Positions 9,007-18,138 are shown, counted from the stretch's first letter. The stretch: DNA of 50,323 nucleotides from Planctomycetota bacterium (GCA_029260765.1 JAJDCP010000071.1:1-50323), one strand, 5' to 3'. Translations and numbers: made by a program. The notes: generated from the sequence alone by a model not told the origin.

Positions 9007-9804
9007 CTACTGCAGCGGGCTGAGGCTCTCGGCAAGCCGCTCCAGGGCAGCGCGGGCCTCGTACTGACGGTGCAAGCGCTGCTTACGAGCCTCTTCATAG
9101 GCATTCCGTTGCTCGGCGCGCAGGGTCTCGATTTCGTTGGCGAGGCTGGCCATACGCTCGTCGAGGTTGGCGTCGCTGCCGACACCGAGCAGCCCAACCA
9201 GCTCTTCGTTGCGCTGCAGGGCCGCCAGCTCGCGATCCATCCGCTCCCTCTCGACAGCGACCTTGTCCGCGTCGTTGCGCAAGCTCTCGGCGCCGCGGGT
9301 CAGCAGCTCCATCTCTTCGGACAGTGCCGCGATCTGCCGTTGGTCTTCGACCAGCCGTTCTTCGTAGCGGTTCTGCACGGCGCTGATCTCTTCGAGGCGG
9401 ACAGCTTTCTGGGCGGTGGCCAGGCCGGCATCTTCGGCCAGGTTTTCCTGGTCGGCGTTGCACAGAGCGATCACCTGCTTGCACAGACGGGTGTCTTCTT
9501 CCAGCTTTTCCAGCTCGTTCTGGACTTCGTCGCGCTGCACTTCGATCGCGCCGATCCGGGTCTGGAATTCCTGCTCCAGGGCGGCGAGTCGTGAGCTGAG
9601 CTGCTCGTCCGAGCCCTGGGGCGGCTGCGGGTGGCGGCGGTCGATCTCTTCCCGGATCTCCTGGCGCAGCTCGGTCCCGAGCCCTTTGAGCTCCGAGCCG
9701 ACGTGCTTGAGCCCCGAGACCATGTGTCTCGGGCCGAGGACAACGGCTGCTCCGACGAGCAACGCAGTCCCGAAGCAGAAAAGTTTGAAAAGTTTGCGGC
9801 ACAT
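9007..9804 (-). CDS. Membrane-anchored coiled-coil protein
   Basis: A 265-residue protein with an N-terminal membrane anchor or uncleaved signal (LFKLFCFGTALLVGAAVVLG, ~6-25), followed almost entirely by charged heptad-rich helix (LEQEFQTRIGAIEVQRDEV ... LAALQRNEELVGLLG). The ATG chosen has GGAGGA seven bases upstream; another ATG five codons earlier would place that site inside the gene. The architecture recalls PspA/IM30 or envelope-spanning scaffold proteins, but the pattern is generic and no family can be fixed. It is divergent from the sigma-factor gene; the ~230-base gap between them holds a run of eight A but no clear motif. Confidence 0.65.
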   Translation of the reverse strand: MCRKLFKLFCFGTALLVGAAVVLGPRHMVSGLKHVGSELKGLGTELRQEIREEIDRRHPQPPQGSDEQLSSRLAALEQEFQTRIGAIEVQRDEVQNELEKLEEDTRLCKQVIALCNADQENLAEDAGLATAQKAVRLEEISAVQNRYEERLVEDQRQIAALSEEMELLTRGAESLRNDADKVAVERERMDRELAALQRNEELVGLLGVGSDANLDERMASLANEIETLRAEQRNAYEEARKQRLHRQYEARAALERLAESLSPLQ

Positions 9805-10037
9805 GAGCGATCCTCCCATCAGGGTTCTGGCCGGGCTTCCACGCGGACATTTCGATGTACACCCGAGTTATTGGGGAAGCCCTGCGGCGGATTTCAGCTG
9901 GCGCGAAAAAAAACCAGGCTGCTCCTGTGCGCGCATCCAGAACCACTTAATGGCAGCCGTCATCCAAGCAGGCCGTCCCCACGGAGAAAAACTTCCCGCA
10001 CCTGAAAGCTTCCCCTCCCGCTTCCCAAGAACAGGTC

Positions 10038-10748
10038 ATGAAACCGATCGCCACAGAGTTCATCCGCCGTCTACGCCAGGGAGACCAGGCCGCCTGGTTC
10101 GAGCTGTGCCGGACCTTCGGTCCCGCTCTCGCCCAGGCCATCGGGCGCTTTGGCAAGTACCGCTTCACTGCCGAGACGGTGCGCGACCTGTCGCAAGAGA
10201 CCCTGTCTGAGGTGTCGCGCCACATCGAGAAATTCGACCCCGACCGCGGTACACGCTTTTCGACCTGGCTGTTTGCCATCGCCCGCCACGTGGTCTGGGG
10301 CGAGATCGACCGCCGCATGGCGCTCAAGCGTGGTGCCGGCCAGAAGCCCGTCTCGTTGACCAAAGAAGAGCTGCTTGGCGGCCCGGAGCAACGGCCCGAC
10401 CGCGGCTATGAGCGTGCGGTCTTCCGGGCCAAGGTCTTCAAGGCCCTCGAGAGCGTGTCGGCCTCGCGGCCGCTGCTCGAGTTCGAGGCCTACCGCATGC
10501 GGCTGAGCACCCAGATGAGCTCGCGCGAGATCGCGGCCGCCCTGGGCGTCAGCGAGCCCAGCATCAGCCGCTACCTCAGGCGGGTACGGAATGAGCTGCG
10601 CGGGGTGATCCGCACGGTGGTGGCGGAATATTCCTTCACAGATGACGAGCTCTCGGAGATCGAAGCTTCGGGGCTGGGAAACAACGACGATGTTTTTGAC
10701 CGGGCGATGTCCGACATCTACCTGGAAGAACAGTCCGCGCGGATGTAA
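10038..10748 (+). CDS. ECF-type RNA polymerase sigma factor, kinase-linked
   Basis: A 236-residue sigma factor. Region 2 lies at ~10-95 (LRQGDQAAWFELCRTFG, VRDLSQETLSEVSRHIEKFD, FSTWLFAIARHVVWGEIDRR). Region 4 at ~150-195 carries the helix-turn-helix MSSREIAAALGVSEPSISRY. A ~40-residue acidic extension follows (FTDDELSEIEASG). No anti-sigma gene is adjacent; a Ser/Thr kinase starts 14 bases later. ECF groups controlled by a neighbouring kinase that phosphorylates region 2 have been described in several phyla, so phosphorylation by the next gene product is a reasonable inference. The ribosome site is weak (AGGTC). Target promoters are unknown. Confidence 0.85.
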   Translation: MKPIATEFIRRLRQGDQAAWFELCRTFGPALAQAIGRFGKYRFTAETVRDLSQETLSEVSRHIEKFDPDRGTRFSTWLFAIARHVVWGEIDRRMALKRGAGQKPVSLTKEELLGGPEQRPDRGYERAVFRAKVFKALESVSASRPLLEFEAYRMRLSTQMSSREIAAALGVSEPSISRYLRRVRNELRGVIRTVVAEYSFTDDELSEIEASGLGNNDDVFDRAMSDIYLEEQSARM

Positions 10749-10762
10749 ACGGGAGGCGGGTG

Positions 10763-12682
10763 ATGGGAGCGAGCTTGATGCAAAAACCCAAAAAAGCACA
10801 GAAGCGTCGGCGCAGACTCAAGTGGCACGAGCCCAAGCGCGTCAGCCTGGTGCTGCTGATCGGTGGCCTGATCGCCTGGCCGATCTGGCTGTTGGTCTGG
10901 ATCATCGGCTCGTTGCGGGATGTGGCCGATGCCCTCACCCATTTCTTCCCGATGGCGATCCACATGATCGCGATGCCCTTTGCTGCTTTTGCCGATGGCG
11001 CCAGCTACGAGCGCAACCTGGCGACCGCCCGCCGCGAGCTGAGGTCCACGCTGGCCCCGCTGGGTCGCATCTTCCATCGCCTGTTCAGTATGTACGGGTT
11101 GCGGGTGATTGCCGACGCTGTGGGTGACGTGCTGGCAGGCATCGCCGGCCAGTACTCATTCCAGAAGCGCTACCGCATTCTGCGCACCCTGCCGGCGGGC
11201 GGCTCGACGGCGATGCTGTTTGTGGTCGAACCGCGCAACACCGCCGACGTGGCCGCTGCGGCGCTCGGCGACGGCCCGTTCGTGCTCAAGTACTTCGATC
11301 TCGATGCGGGCAGCCGCCTCGAGCAATTGGTGCGTGAGAATCGTTCGCTCGACGGGGCGAAGCGCATCGGCCAGATCATCGACTACCACATCGGGCAGCG
11401 CACTTTCTGGTACACGATGCCCTTCTTCGAGGGGCCGACGCTCAGCAAGTCCGGCCACAGCAAAGATCTGGGTCTCAACCTGCGGCGATTCCGTTCGCTG
11501 TTGCTGAAGATCGAAGACATCCATGACCGAGGGATGATCCACAAGGACGTCAAACCCGACAACATCATCGTGCAGGGCGACGAGCTCTGCCTGGTCGACC
11601 TGGGTTTGATGACCGATGTCGCTTCGGCGATGACCCTGACGACACAGGGCACCGAGTACTTCCGCGATCCCGATATGGTGCGCCAGGCGCTCTCGGGCGC
11701 GCGGGTCAAGGACACCGACGCCTGCCGTTTCGACATCTATTCGGCGGGGGCTGTGCTCTACACGATGGTCGAGGGAGATTTCCCGGCCTGCAGCTCGCTG
11801 AGCCCCTTCTCGAAGAGTGTTCCGCTGGCCATACAGTGGGTGGTGCGGCAGTCGATGGCGCAAGCCAAGCAGCGTTACCCGTCGATCAAGGCCTTCCGCG
11901 GCGACGTGGAGGTCTGCCTCGAGGCCTTGCAAGCCGATCGGCTCGAAAAACTCAAGCCGGCGGACCTGCCCTCGCTGGGAGGAACACGCGACCCCGAGAC
12001 CGGCCAGCGCGTGCCCGGTAGCGAGACTTGCAAGCGCAAGCGGGGCCGCCGGGTGCTGCGTCTGGCCGCGTTGAGCGCGTGCCTGATGCTGACGCTGTTG
12101 GTCTGGCGCAAGAACGCCCGGCGTGGCAACTGGCAAGAGAGCGTGGTGGTGACGACGACCGAGCATCCGCAGCCCCAGCAGCCGTTCGTGTCCGATCCGG
12201 TCCGCATGCTCAGCCCCGAAGAGAGGGTGACAGAGGATATCGCGGCCTACCACACCTCGCTGTGTGAGGCTCTTGAGCAGGTCGGCGATGGTGAGCGGCC
12301 GGCGCTGGTCTTGCATGTGTCCGGGGATGGTGCCGAGTTTGCCCCCGATCTGCGTCAGAGTCTGGCCCTGGCCGAGTTGGTGGAAGCCCGGGGAATGCAG
12401 CTGGTGTGGCCCAACAACTTCGACCAGACGGCGCCGGTCTTCGAGCAGCGTGACGCGCCGGGCAGCGAGTTGCGTCGGGTCTGCGACGCGGTACAAGAGT
12501 CGTTGCAGCTCAAGGATGACCCCGTGTTCGTGTTTGCCCAGCGCCTCGGTCCCGAGCGTGCGAAGCTGCTGTTCATCTACCGGGGAATGGTCGAGAGCCA
12601 GCTCGTGCCTTTTCCCGAGAGCGTGCCCGATCCGTTGAGCCCTGAGCCCACCCAGCGGGAGGCGCTGCCCGCTCCACGCTGA
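10763..12682 (+). CDS. Membrane Ser/Thr protein kinase paired with the sigma factor
   Basis: A 639-residue kinase. A basic head (KKAQKRRRRLKW) and a hydrophobic segment at ~27-50 are followed by a second hydrophobic stretch (~60-80). The kinase domain spans ~130-390: a divergent glycine loop (TLPAGGSTAML), the lysine in FVLKYFD, HKDVKPDNII (Asp262 catalytic), and DLG (Asp279) where DFG is usual. A second membrane segment (~430-447, VLRLAALSACLMLTLLVW) precedes a ~190-residue tail of unknown fold. Catalytic Lys and both Asp residues are kept, so activity is plausible. The ATG used sits six bases after GGGAGG; GTG one codon earlier is an alternative. The pairing suggests it is the sensor for the sigma factor. 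Confidence 0.85.
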   Translation: MGASLMQKPKKAQKRRRRLKWHEPKRVSLVLLIGGLIAWPIWLLVWIIGSLRDVADALTHFFPMAIHMIAMPFAAFADGASYERNLATARRELRSTLAPLGRIFHRLFSMYGLRVIADAVGDVLAGIAGQYSFQKRYRILRTLPAGGSTAMLFVVEPRNTADVAAAALGDGPFVLKYFDLDAGSRLEQLVRENRSLDGAKRIGQIIDYHIGQRTFWYTMPFFEGPTLSKSGHSKDLGLNLRRFRSLLLKIEDIHDRGMIHKDVKPDNIIVQGDELCLVDLGLMTDVASAMTLTTQGTEYFRDPDMVRQALSGARVKDTDACRFDIYSAGAVLYTMVEGDFPACSSLSPFSKSVPLAIQWVVRQSMAQAKQRYPSIKAFRGDVEVCLEALQADRLEKLKPADLPSLGGTRDPETGQRVPGSETCKRKRGRRVLRLAALSACLMLTLLVWRKNARRGNWQESVVVTTTEHPQPQQPFVSDPVRMLSPEERVTEDIAAYHTSLCEALEQVGDGERPALVLHVSGDGAEFAPDLRQSLALAELVEARGMQLVWPNNFDQTAPVFEQRDAPGSELRRVCDAVQESLQLKDDPVFVFAQRLGPERAKLLFIYRGMVESQLVPFPESVPDPLSPEPTQREALPAPR

Positions 12683-12755
12683 TTGTGCGAGACAGTCTGG
12701 TGCGCTCTGACGGACGCGGCTGCTACACTGTCCCCAGCTACTTGAGGGGGAAGGC

Positions 12756-13907
12756 ATGCCGCGCCCGATTCTGTTGTTGTTGAGTGCCAGTTGCCTGGCG
12801 CTGCCGTTGCTCGCCCAGCAGTCCGACGATGATCTGCTCGTCCGAGGGACCGCACTGCTGCTCGATTGGCAGGAGGGTCAAGAGCTGGCGGAAGAGTGGC
12901 CGTACGAGGGGGTGTATCGCGAGAGGGGCCCCGAGGGGCGTGTCATCCCGCCCGGCTACCGGGTGGGGGGCACAAGCATCGTCGGGCTTGCCCTGCTCGA
13001 TGCTCCAGGTTGGGACGATGACTCCTTGCGCGGGCCTGCCTTGCAGCGGGCCCTGGCGTTCGTGTTGGGGCAGCTCGAGTTGCCTGCCCTGGGCGCTGGC
13101 TTCAACGGCAGCTATGACGTGCGCGGTTGGGGCCAGATCTACGCGTTGTTGTTCCTGCTGCGGACGCGTGCGCTCGAACGCTGTGGACCTCAGCTCGAGG
13201 CGGTCGAAGGTGCGATCCCGGAGTTGGTGGCGCGTCTGCAAGCCACGGAGATCGTCGAGTCGGGGGGCTGGAACTACTCCCGTCGCCGCGGTGGAGATCA
13301 GGCGGCCCCTGCTGCCACCTTCATGACGGCGCCGGCTTTGCAGGCGCTATTCGCGGCCCAGCAGCAAGGTTTCGAGGTCGAGGCTCGCGTGGTCGAGCGT
13401 GCCCTGGCCAGTCTGCGGGCGGCGCGCCTGGAGACGGGAGCGTTCCAATACGGAAGCGCGCCTGAGCGCCAGACCGGCGAGGGGTTCGAGGCAGTTCCGG
13501 GCGCGATCGCTCGTATGCCGGTATGCGAGGCCACATTGCTGCTCGCGGGCGAGGGGGATGTCGATGCGTTGCGCGCTGCGCTGGCGGGCTTTTTCGAGCA
13601 CTGGGAAGAGTTGGAGAAGCGGCGGGCGCTTTCGGGAACCCATGAAGGCGCGTATATGATTGCGCCCTACTACTTCTTCTTTGCGCATTGGTATGCGGCT
13701 CAGGCGATCGAGCTCCTGCCCGCAGAGGAGCGGGAGCCGCTGCGCGAGCAGTTGCGCGCGCGCATCCTCGAGGTGCGGGGCGAAGACGAGGGCTGGAATG
13801 ACCGGGTGTTTGAGCGCAGCCGCAGCTTTGGCACAGCCTGTGTGATGCTGGCGTTGTTGCAGCCTCGCCTGGACCCGCCTGCGGGCTGGCAGGCAGAGGG
13901 CGATTGA
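12756..13907 (+). CDS. Secreted alpha-alpha-toroid (prenyltransferase/squalene-cyclase-like) protein
   Basis: A 383-residue exported protein with signal peptide RPILLLLSASCLALPLLAQQ. Helix-hairpin repeats follow, with motifs such as GGTSIVGLALLDAPG, RGWGQIYALLFLLRTR, GGWNYSRR and SFGTACVMLALLQP, characteristic of the prenyltransferase/squalene-oxidase repeat fold. The DxDD motif of squalene-hopene cyclases is not seen, so it is not a cyclase; members of this secreted group are of unknown role. ATG lies behind GAGGGGGAAGG. A second, larger protein with a related fold lies near 28-30 kb. It ends seven bases from the convergent nnrD stop. Confidence 0.75.
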   Translation: MPRPILLLLSASCLALPLLAQQSDDDLLVRGTALLLDWQEGQELAEEWPYEGVYRERGPEGRVIPPGYRVGGTSIVGLALLDAPGWDDDSLRGPALQRALAFVLGQLELPALGAGFNGSYDVRGWGQIYALLFLLRTRALERCGPQLEAVEGAIPELVARLQATEIVESGGWNYSRRRGGDQAAPAATFMTAPALQALFAAQQQGFEVEARVVERALASLRAARLETGAFQYGSAPERQTGEGFEAVPGAIARMPVCEATLLLAGEGDVDALRAALAGFFEHWEELEKRRALSGTHEGAYMIAPYYFFFAHWYAAQAIELLPAEEREPLREQLRARILEVRGEDEGWNDRVFERSRSFGTACVMLALLQPRLDPPAGWQAEGD

Positions 13908-13914
13908 GCGCCTC

Positions 13915-14760
13915 TCACGCGCTGCGGTAGGCGCAGATGGCCCGGGGCAACTCGAACAGCAGGTCCTCGGCGGACATCGAGACCTCGCCGAGCTCGTCGC
14001 GCGCCAGGTCGCCAGCGATACCATGCAGGTACACGCCCAGGCAGGCGGCTTCGAAGGCCGTGAAGCCCTGGGCGAGCAAGGCGACCAACATCCCGGCCAG
14101 CACGTCTCCTGTACCTCCGCTGGCCATGCCGGGGTTGCCGGTGTCATTGCAATAGCGGTGCGTGCCGAAGCCCACCAGGGTCGCGTGACCTTTGAGGATG
14201 ATGCAGCAACCTGGGTAGCGGTCCAGGGCGTCCGTGAGCGCCGCGTCCCGATCTTGCTGTACATCCTTGCTGGAGCGACCGAGCAGGACGCCCATTTCGC
14301 CCGGATGCGGCGTGAGTATGGTCGCTTGTGTCCGTTCGGCGAGGCGGTGGCCCGCGATGCTCCACAGGCCGTCAGCGTCGAGCACCAGGGGCTTGGGCTC
14401 GTCCCAAAGGTGCCGCACCATGGTGGCCGTCTCTTTGTGGCGTCCCAATCCTGGCCCGATGAGCAGGTGAGAGGCCGGGTGCTTCAGCACGGTGTCGAGG
14501 GCGAAGACTCCGAGTGTCCCGATGCGTGTTTCGGGCGCAGGCAGAGTCATCGCGCAGGTCAGTTTGCTGGCGAGGATGACGTTCTGGGACTCCGGAGCGA
14601 TCACCGTGACCAGGCCTGCCCCGCAGCGGATCGCTGCGTTGGCCGCCAGACAAGCAGCCCCGGTCAGACCGCGGCTGCCGGCGACGATGGAGAGCCTGCC
14701 GAAGTCACCTTTGTGGGCGTCGCTGGCTCTGGGCGGCCAAGCCGGGAGTGGGGCGCTCAC
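13915..14760 (-). CDS. nnrD: ADP-dependent NAD(P)H-hydrate dehydratase
   Basis: A 281-residue stand-alone NnrD (C-terminal half of YjeF). It dehydrates damaged S-NAD(P)H hydrate back to NAD(P)H with ADP as phosphate donor. Ribokinase-fold signatures are present: KGDFGRLSIVAGSRGLTGA, GPGLG, LDADGLW, ILTPHPGEM, IILKGHATLV and the catalytic anion-hole motif ASGGTGDVLAG. The usual fused epimerase domain (NnrE) is missing and is not in the window. The GTG start overlaps the larB stop as GTGA, which implies translational coupling. Confidence 0.93.
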   Translation of the reverse strand: MSAPLPAWPPRASDAHKGDFGRLSIVAGSRGLTGAACLAANAAIRCGAGLVTVIAPESQNVILASKLTCAMTLPAPETRIGTLGVFALDTVLKHPASHLLIGPGLGRHKETATMVRHLWDEPKPLVLDADGLWSIAGHRLAERTQATILTPHPGEMGVLLGRSSKDVQQDRDAALTDALDRYPGCCIILKGHATLVGFGTHRYCNDTGNPGMASGGTGDVLAGMLVALLAQGFTAFEAACLGVYLHGIAGDLARDELGEVSMSAEDLLFELPRAICAYRSA

Positions 14761-15506
14761 GAACCCCCCATGCAGCTGCGCAGGATGCTGGCGGCCAGGC
14801 TGGCGGCGCCAAAACCGTTGTCGATGTTGACCACAGCCACGCGCGAGGCGCAGCTGTTCAGCATGGCGAGCAGTGCGGCCAGGCCTCCAAAGCTTGCGCC
14901 GTAGCCCACGCTGGTCGGTACGGCCAGCACGGGTTTGGCGCTCATGCCTGCGACGACGCTGGCCAGTGCCCCTTCCATGCCGGCGACCACGATCAGGATA
15001 TGGGCTTGCTCGATGCGCTCGCGGTGGTGCAGCAGGCGATGGATCCCGGCCACACCCACATCGTAGATTCCCATAGTCTCGTGCCCATAGCTTTCTGCAG
15101 TCAGGCGTGCCTCTTCGGCCACCGGGATGTCCGAGGTCCCTGCGCTGAGCACAGCGACGACACCCGGTCTGGTCTGCAGGGCGCCGCGTTGCACCCGCAC
15201 CAGCCGCGCGCGCTCGTGGTAGACCGCGTCGGGGGCGGCCGTCTGGATGGCAGCGTACTGCTCGGGAGTGGCTCGGGTGGCGAGCAGCGTCGGGCTCTTT
15301 TCGAGCAGCTCGCGGCTGATGCTCGTCAGGTCGGCCGTCGACTTTCCGGGGCAGAAGATCACCTCTGGGGCGCCGCAGCGTCGCGCCCGGTCGTGATCGA
15401 TCTTGGCATGTCCGAGGTCACGGAATCCGCTCAGCTCGGCGCAGGCCTGTTCGAGCTCGACGCTGCCCTGCTTGTAGGCTTCGAGGATCTCCCGTGGGTT
15501 CTTCAC
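14757..15506 (-). CDS. larB: LarB-type pyridinium-3,5-biscarboxylic acid mononucleotide synthase
   Basis: A 249-residue protein with the layout of LarB: an N-terminal helical segment (REILEAYKQGSVELEQA, FRDLGHAKIDHDRARRCG), then a PurE-like C-terminal domain (VVAVLSAGTSDIPVAEEARL, YDVGVAGIHRL, VAGMEGALASVVAG, VPTSVGYG). LarB carboxylates and hydrolyses nicotinic acid adenine dinucleotide in the first step of the nickel-pincer cofactor pathway. LarC and LarE are not in this window, so the cofactor cannot be concluded. GTG behind GGAGGGG overlaps the tsaD stop by GTGA. The PurE-like fold alone should not be read as purine synthesis. Confidence 0.9.
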   Translation of the reverse strand: MKNPREILEAYKQGSVELEQACAELSGFRDLGHAKIDHDRARRCGAPEVIFCPGKSTADLTSISRELLEKSPTLLATRATPEQYAAIQTAAPDAVYHERARLVRVQRGALQTRPGVVAVLSAGTSDIPVAEEARLTAESYGHETMGIYDVGVAGIHRLLHHRERIEQAHILIVVAGMEGALASVVAGMSAKPVLAVPTSVGYGASFGGLAALLAMLNSCASRVAVVNIDNGFGAASLAASILRSCMGGS

Positions 15507-16516
15507 GCTCCCCTCCGGCTCGTCGGCGCTGCGTCGAGGGAAAGATCCGCGAGCTCGCCAGCCACCAGTTGATGGTAGCCGAGCCCGGCGATCATTGCGG
15601 CGTTGTCGGTGCACAGGCGCAAGGGTGGGAACACCAGCGTGATGCCGAGCTCTTCACGCAACGCCCCCAAGCGTGCCCGCAGGTGCCCATTGGCTGCCAC
15701 GCCGCCACCGACGGCCACCTGTGTGCAGCCGCTGGCAGCGACGGCCCGGCGGATGGCGCGCACCAGGGTGCTGGCCACCGCGTCCTGAAACGAGGCCGCC
15801 AGATCTGCAGCTGCTGGGGGAACATGGGGAGCGCGCCGGCCAGGCACACCGCGGAACTTGTAGAGCACTGCGGTCTTCAAGCCAGCAAAGCTGAAGTCGA
15901 AGGGCCGCTTGCAGCGGGGAATGGGCAGGTCGACCGCGCTCGGGTCGCCCAGACGCGCCAGCTTCTCGACGTTGGGCCCTCCGGGATACGGTAAGCCGAG
16001 CAGGCTGGCGACCTTGTCGAAGGCTTCGCCCGCGGCGTCGTCGAGGCTCTCGCCAAGCAGCTCGACGTTGCCGGGCCCGTCGGTGCGGAACAATGAGGTG
16101 TGTCCGCCGCTGACGACCAGGGCAAGATACGGATATTGCAGCTCGGGGGCAGCCATTTCGCAGGCATAGACGTGGGCGAGGATATGGTCGACTCCGACCA
16201 GGGGCAGGCCGAGGGCGAGGGACAGTCCCTTTGCATAGGAGAGCCCTACCAGCAGGGCGCCGATCAGGCCAGGCCGGCAGGTGACGGCCACGCCTGCCAC
16301 CTCGTCGAGCGAGGTCTGTGCGTCGTCGAGGGCGCGCTGCACGATCGCGTCGATGCACTCCTGGTGCGCCCGGCTAGCGATTTCGGGCACCACTCCACCG
16401 AAAACCGCATGCAGATCAACCTGCGACGCCACCACGTTGGAGAGGATGCGGCGGCCGTCCTCGACGACTGCCGCGGCGGTCTCATCGCAAGAGGTCTCGA
16501 TCCCGAGCACTTTCAC
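15503..16516 (-). CDS. tsaD: tRNA N6-threonylcarbamoyladenosine transferase TsaD
   Basis: A 337-residue TsaD/Kae1/Gcp protein that installs t6A37 in ANN-decoding tRNAs together with TsaB, TsaE and TsaC. Conserved features: VLGIETSCDETAAAVV at the N-terminus, the metal-ligand pair in DHILAH, the ATP site VVSGGHTSL, and FDFSFAGLKTAV. The length is normal. The GTG chosen gives the family's usual N-terminus and lies nine bases after GAGGAG; an upstream extension of the frame has no support. It follows ctpA closely and its stop overlaps the larB start. Confidence 0.95.
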   Translation of the reverse strand: MKVLGIETSCDETAAAVVEDGRRILSNVVASQVDLHAVFGGVVPEIASRAHQECIDAIVQRALDDAQTSLDEVAGVAVTCRPGLIGALLVGLSYAKGLSLALGLPLVGVDHILAHVYACEMAAPELQYPYLALVVSGGHTSLFRTDGPGNVELLGESLDDAAGEAFDKVASLLGLPYPGGPNVEKLARLGDPSAVDLPIPRCKRPFDFSFAGLKTAVLYKFRGVPGRRAPHVPPAAADLAASFQDAVASTLVRAIRRAVAASGCTQVAVGGGVAANGHLRARLGALREELGITLVFPPLRLCTDNAAMIAGLGYHQLVAGELADLSLDAAPTSRRGA

Positions 16517-16529
16517 AGCCACTCGCTCC

Positions 16530-17807
16530 TCAAGGGGTTTCCGCTGCCAGGCGCGCTCGCAGGGCGTCAAGTGCTGCCTGCAGCTGCCTGTCGAGGAAGG
16601 GCTCGGGTCCCGGATCGCCCGTAGCAGCGGCCTTGGTGCGTTCGAGCTCTTCGCGCGAGACCGCTTCGATGCGCGCGCGCTCCTCTTCTTCGCTCAACTC
16701 GACGACGATGTCTGGCTCGAGGCCCCAGGTCCCCGCCTCGGCTGCCGCTTCGGTCTTGTGCAGCAGCCGGCCGTTGGGGGTGAAGTAGTGGGCGACCGTC
16801 AGCTTGAGCTTGCCGTCCCCCAGATCCCAGGTCCGTTGTACCGAGCCTTTGCCGTAGCTGCGGGTTCCAACCAGCTGTGCGACTCTGTGATCTTGCAGCG
16901 CCCCGCCGACGATCTCTGAGGCGCTGGCGCTGCCCGCGTTGATCAAGACCATCAGTGGCAGGTCCTCGATGGCGTTTTGGCTGCGCGCGGGCCATTCTTC
17001 TGCTTCGTTGCGTCCGCGCGTGCTGACCAGAACGCCAGAGCTGACGAAGCGGTCGGCGATCTCGGCCGAGGCCCGCAATGAGCCACCGGGGTTGTTGCGC
17101 AGGTCGATGATGAGTCCTCGGATGCCCGCTTCAAGCAGGGGCTGCAATGCGGCGTCGAATTCTTCCGGGGTGTTGCGCTGGAAGGCCGTGATACGCAGGA
17201 AGCCGATGCCTGCTTGGCTGTCGATCACCGTGCTGCCGCGTACACTCTGCAGCGGGATCTCCGCGCGCTCCAGCGTGACGATGCGCGTGCTCTCGCCGCT
17301 GCGGATCGGCAGCACGGTCAGCTGCACGCTGGTGCCCATCGGCCCTTTGATGCGGTGGATCGCCTCGTTGATCGAGGCCTCGGCGAGCGGGAAGCCGTCG
17401 ACTGCGACGACCTGGTCGCCAGGCATGATGCCAGCGCGGAAGGCGGGCGTGTCGACCATCGGCGAGACGACTTCGAGCCCCTGGCTGCTCTTCTCGATGA
17501 TGATCCCCACGCCGCCGTATTTGCCATCGAATGACTGATCGAAGGCGAGCACGTCCTCTTGATGGATGTACTGCGAGTACGGGTCGAGCGCCTCGAGCAT
17601 GCCATCGATGGCGCCCTGGTAGAGAACTTCCTCGTCGATGTCCTCGACGTATTCGTTGAGGATGCGCCGACGGCCTTCGACGAGGAGCTTGTCCCAACGG
17701 TCTGGCCCGCGGGCATCGCTATCATCCGGAGGGCCCCGGTGAAGCACCAAGGAGAGCAGAGCTCCGAGGGCCAGGGCAGGAATGATGGCAGTGAGCTGTT
17801 TGCGCAC
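16530..17807 (-). CDS. ctpA: C-terminal processing peptidase (S41 family)
   Basis: A 425-residue periplasmic tail-specific protease. An N-terminal hydrophobic export segment (IIPALALGALLSLVL) is followed by a helical domain ending GMLEALDPYSQYI, a PDZ domain (YGGVGIIIEKSSQGLEVVSP ... GDQVVAVDG) and the S41 catalytic domain. The catalytic serine is in GSASASEIV and the lysine in SYGKGSVQ; LRNNPGGSL is also conserved. The last ~60 residues are a charged, Glu/Arg-rich tail. The GTG start has GGGAG eight bases upstream; TTG seven codons earlier is possible. It heads the ctpA-tsaD-larB-nnrD unit. Confidence 0.93.
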   Translation of the reverse strand: MRKQLTAIIPALALGALLSLVLHRGPPDDSDARGPDRWDKLLVEGRRRILNEYVEDIDEEVLYQGAIDGMLEALDPYSQYIHQEDVLAFDQSFDGKYGGVGIIIEKSSQGLEVVSPMVDTPAFRAGIMPGDQVVAVDGFPLAEASINEAIHRIKGPMGTSVQLTVLPIRSGESTRIVTLERAEIPLQSVRGSTVIDSQAGIGFLRITAFQRNTPEEFDAALQPLLEAGIRGLIIDLRNNPGGSLRASAEIADRFVSSGVLVSTRGRNEAEEWPARSQNAIEDLPLMVLINAGSASASEIVGGALQDHRVAQLVGTRSYGKGSVQRTWDLGDGKLKLTVAHYFTPNGRLLHKTEAAAEAGTWGLEPDIVVELSEEEERARIEAVSREELERTKAAATGDPGPEPFLDRQLQAALDALRARLAAETP

Positions 17808-17941
17808 CCGTGGTCTCCCGAGACACAAACGCCCGTACTCTACCCGATGCGCCGGGGTCCGTCAAAATCCGCGGGCGTCGGGCTGCTTCCGAGCCTGCCT
17901 GCAGCTGTGTCGAAACGTGTGACCAAATTCGGGCCGCAGCT

Positions 17942-17970
17942 TTGCCACGACGGACATTCTGGGCTACCAT
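17942..17970 (+). promoter_or_regulatory. Candidate promoter and leader of the long FHA gene
   Basis: TTGCCA and TACCAT are 17 bases apart. The expected transcript start would fall at about 17977, downstream of the earliest possible GTG codon, which supports a later translation start at 18139. The 331-base gap between ctpA and that start otherwise shows no gene; the implied leader is ~160 bases. Confidence 0.4.
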
Positions 17971-18138
17971 GGAGTGACTCGGGCGGATTGTCCACCAGCC
18001 ACGACATCGCGGGACGTGCCAACGCGCAGGTCCCGTAGCGGGCGAGTGGGTGTTGATGTCCCACACGGAGACTTGGGACGCCGCGAGACTCCACCACATG
18101 GTGAGGCGTTCTGGCTTCGACAACACGAGGTTGCGAAG

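Noticed and set aside
12756..13907. Squalene-hopene cyclase
   Set aside because: The fold is related, but the protein is short, has a signal peptide and lacks the DxDD motif.
14757..15506. PurE (purine biosynthesis) for the larB gene
   Set aside because: Only the C-terminal half is PurE-like; the N-terminal part and overall length match LarB.
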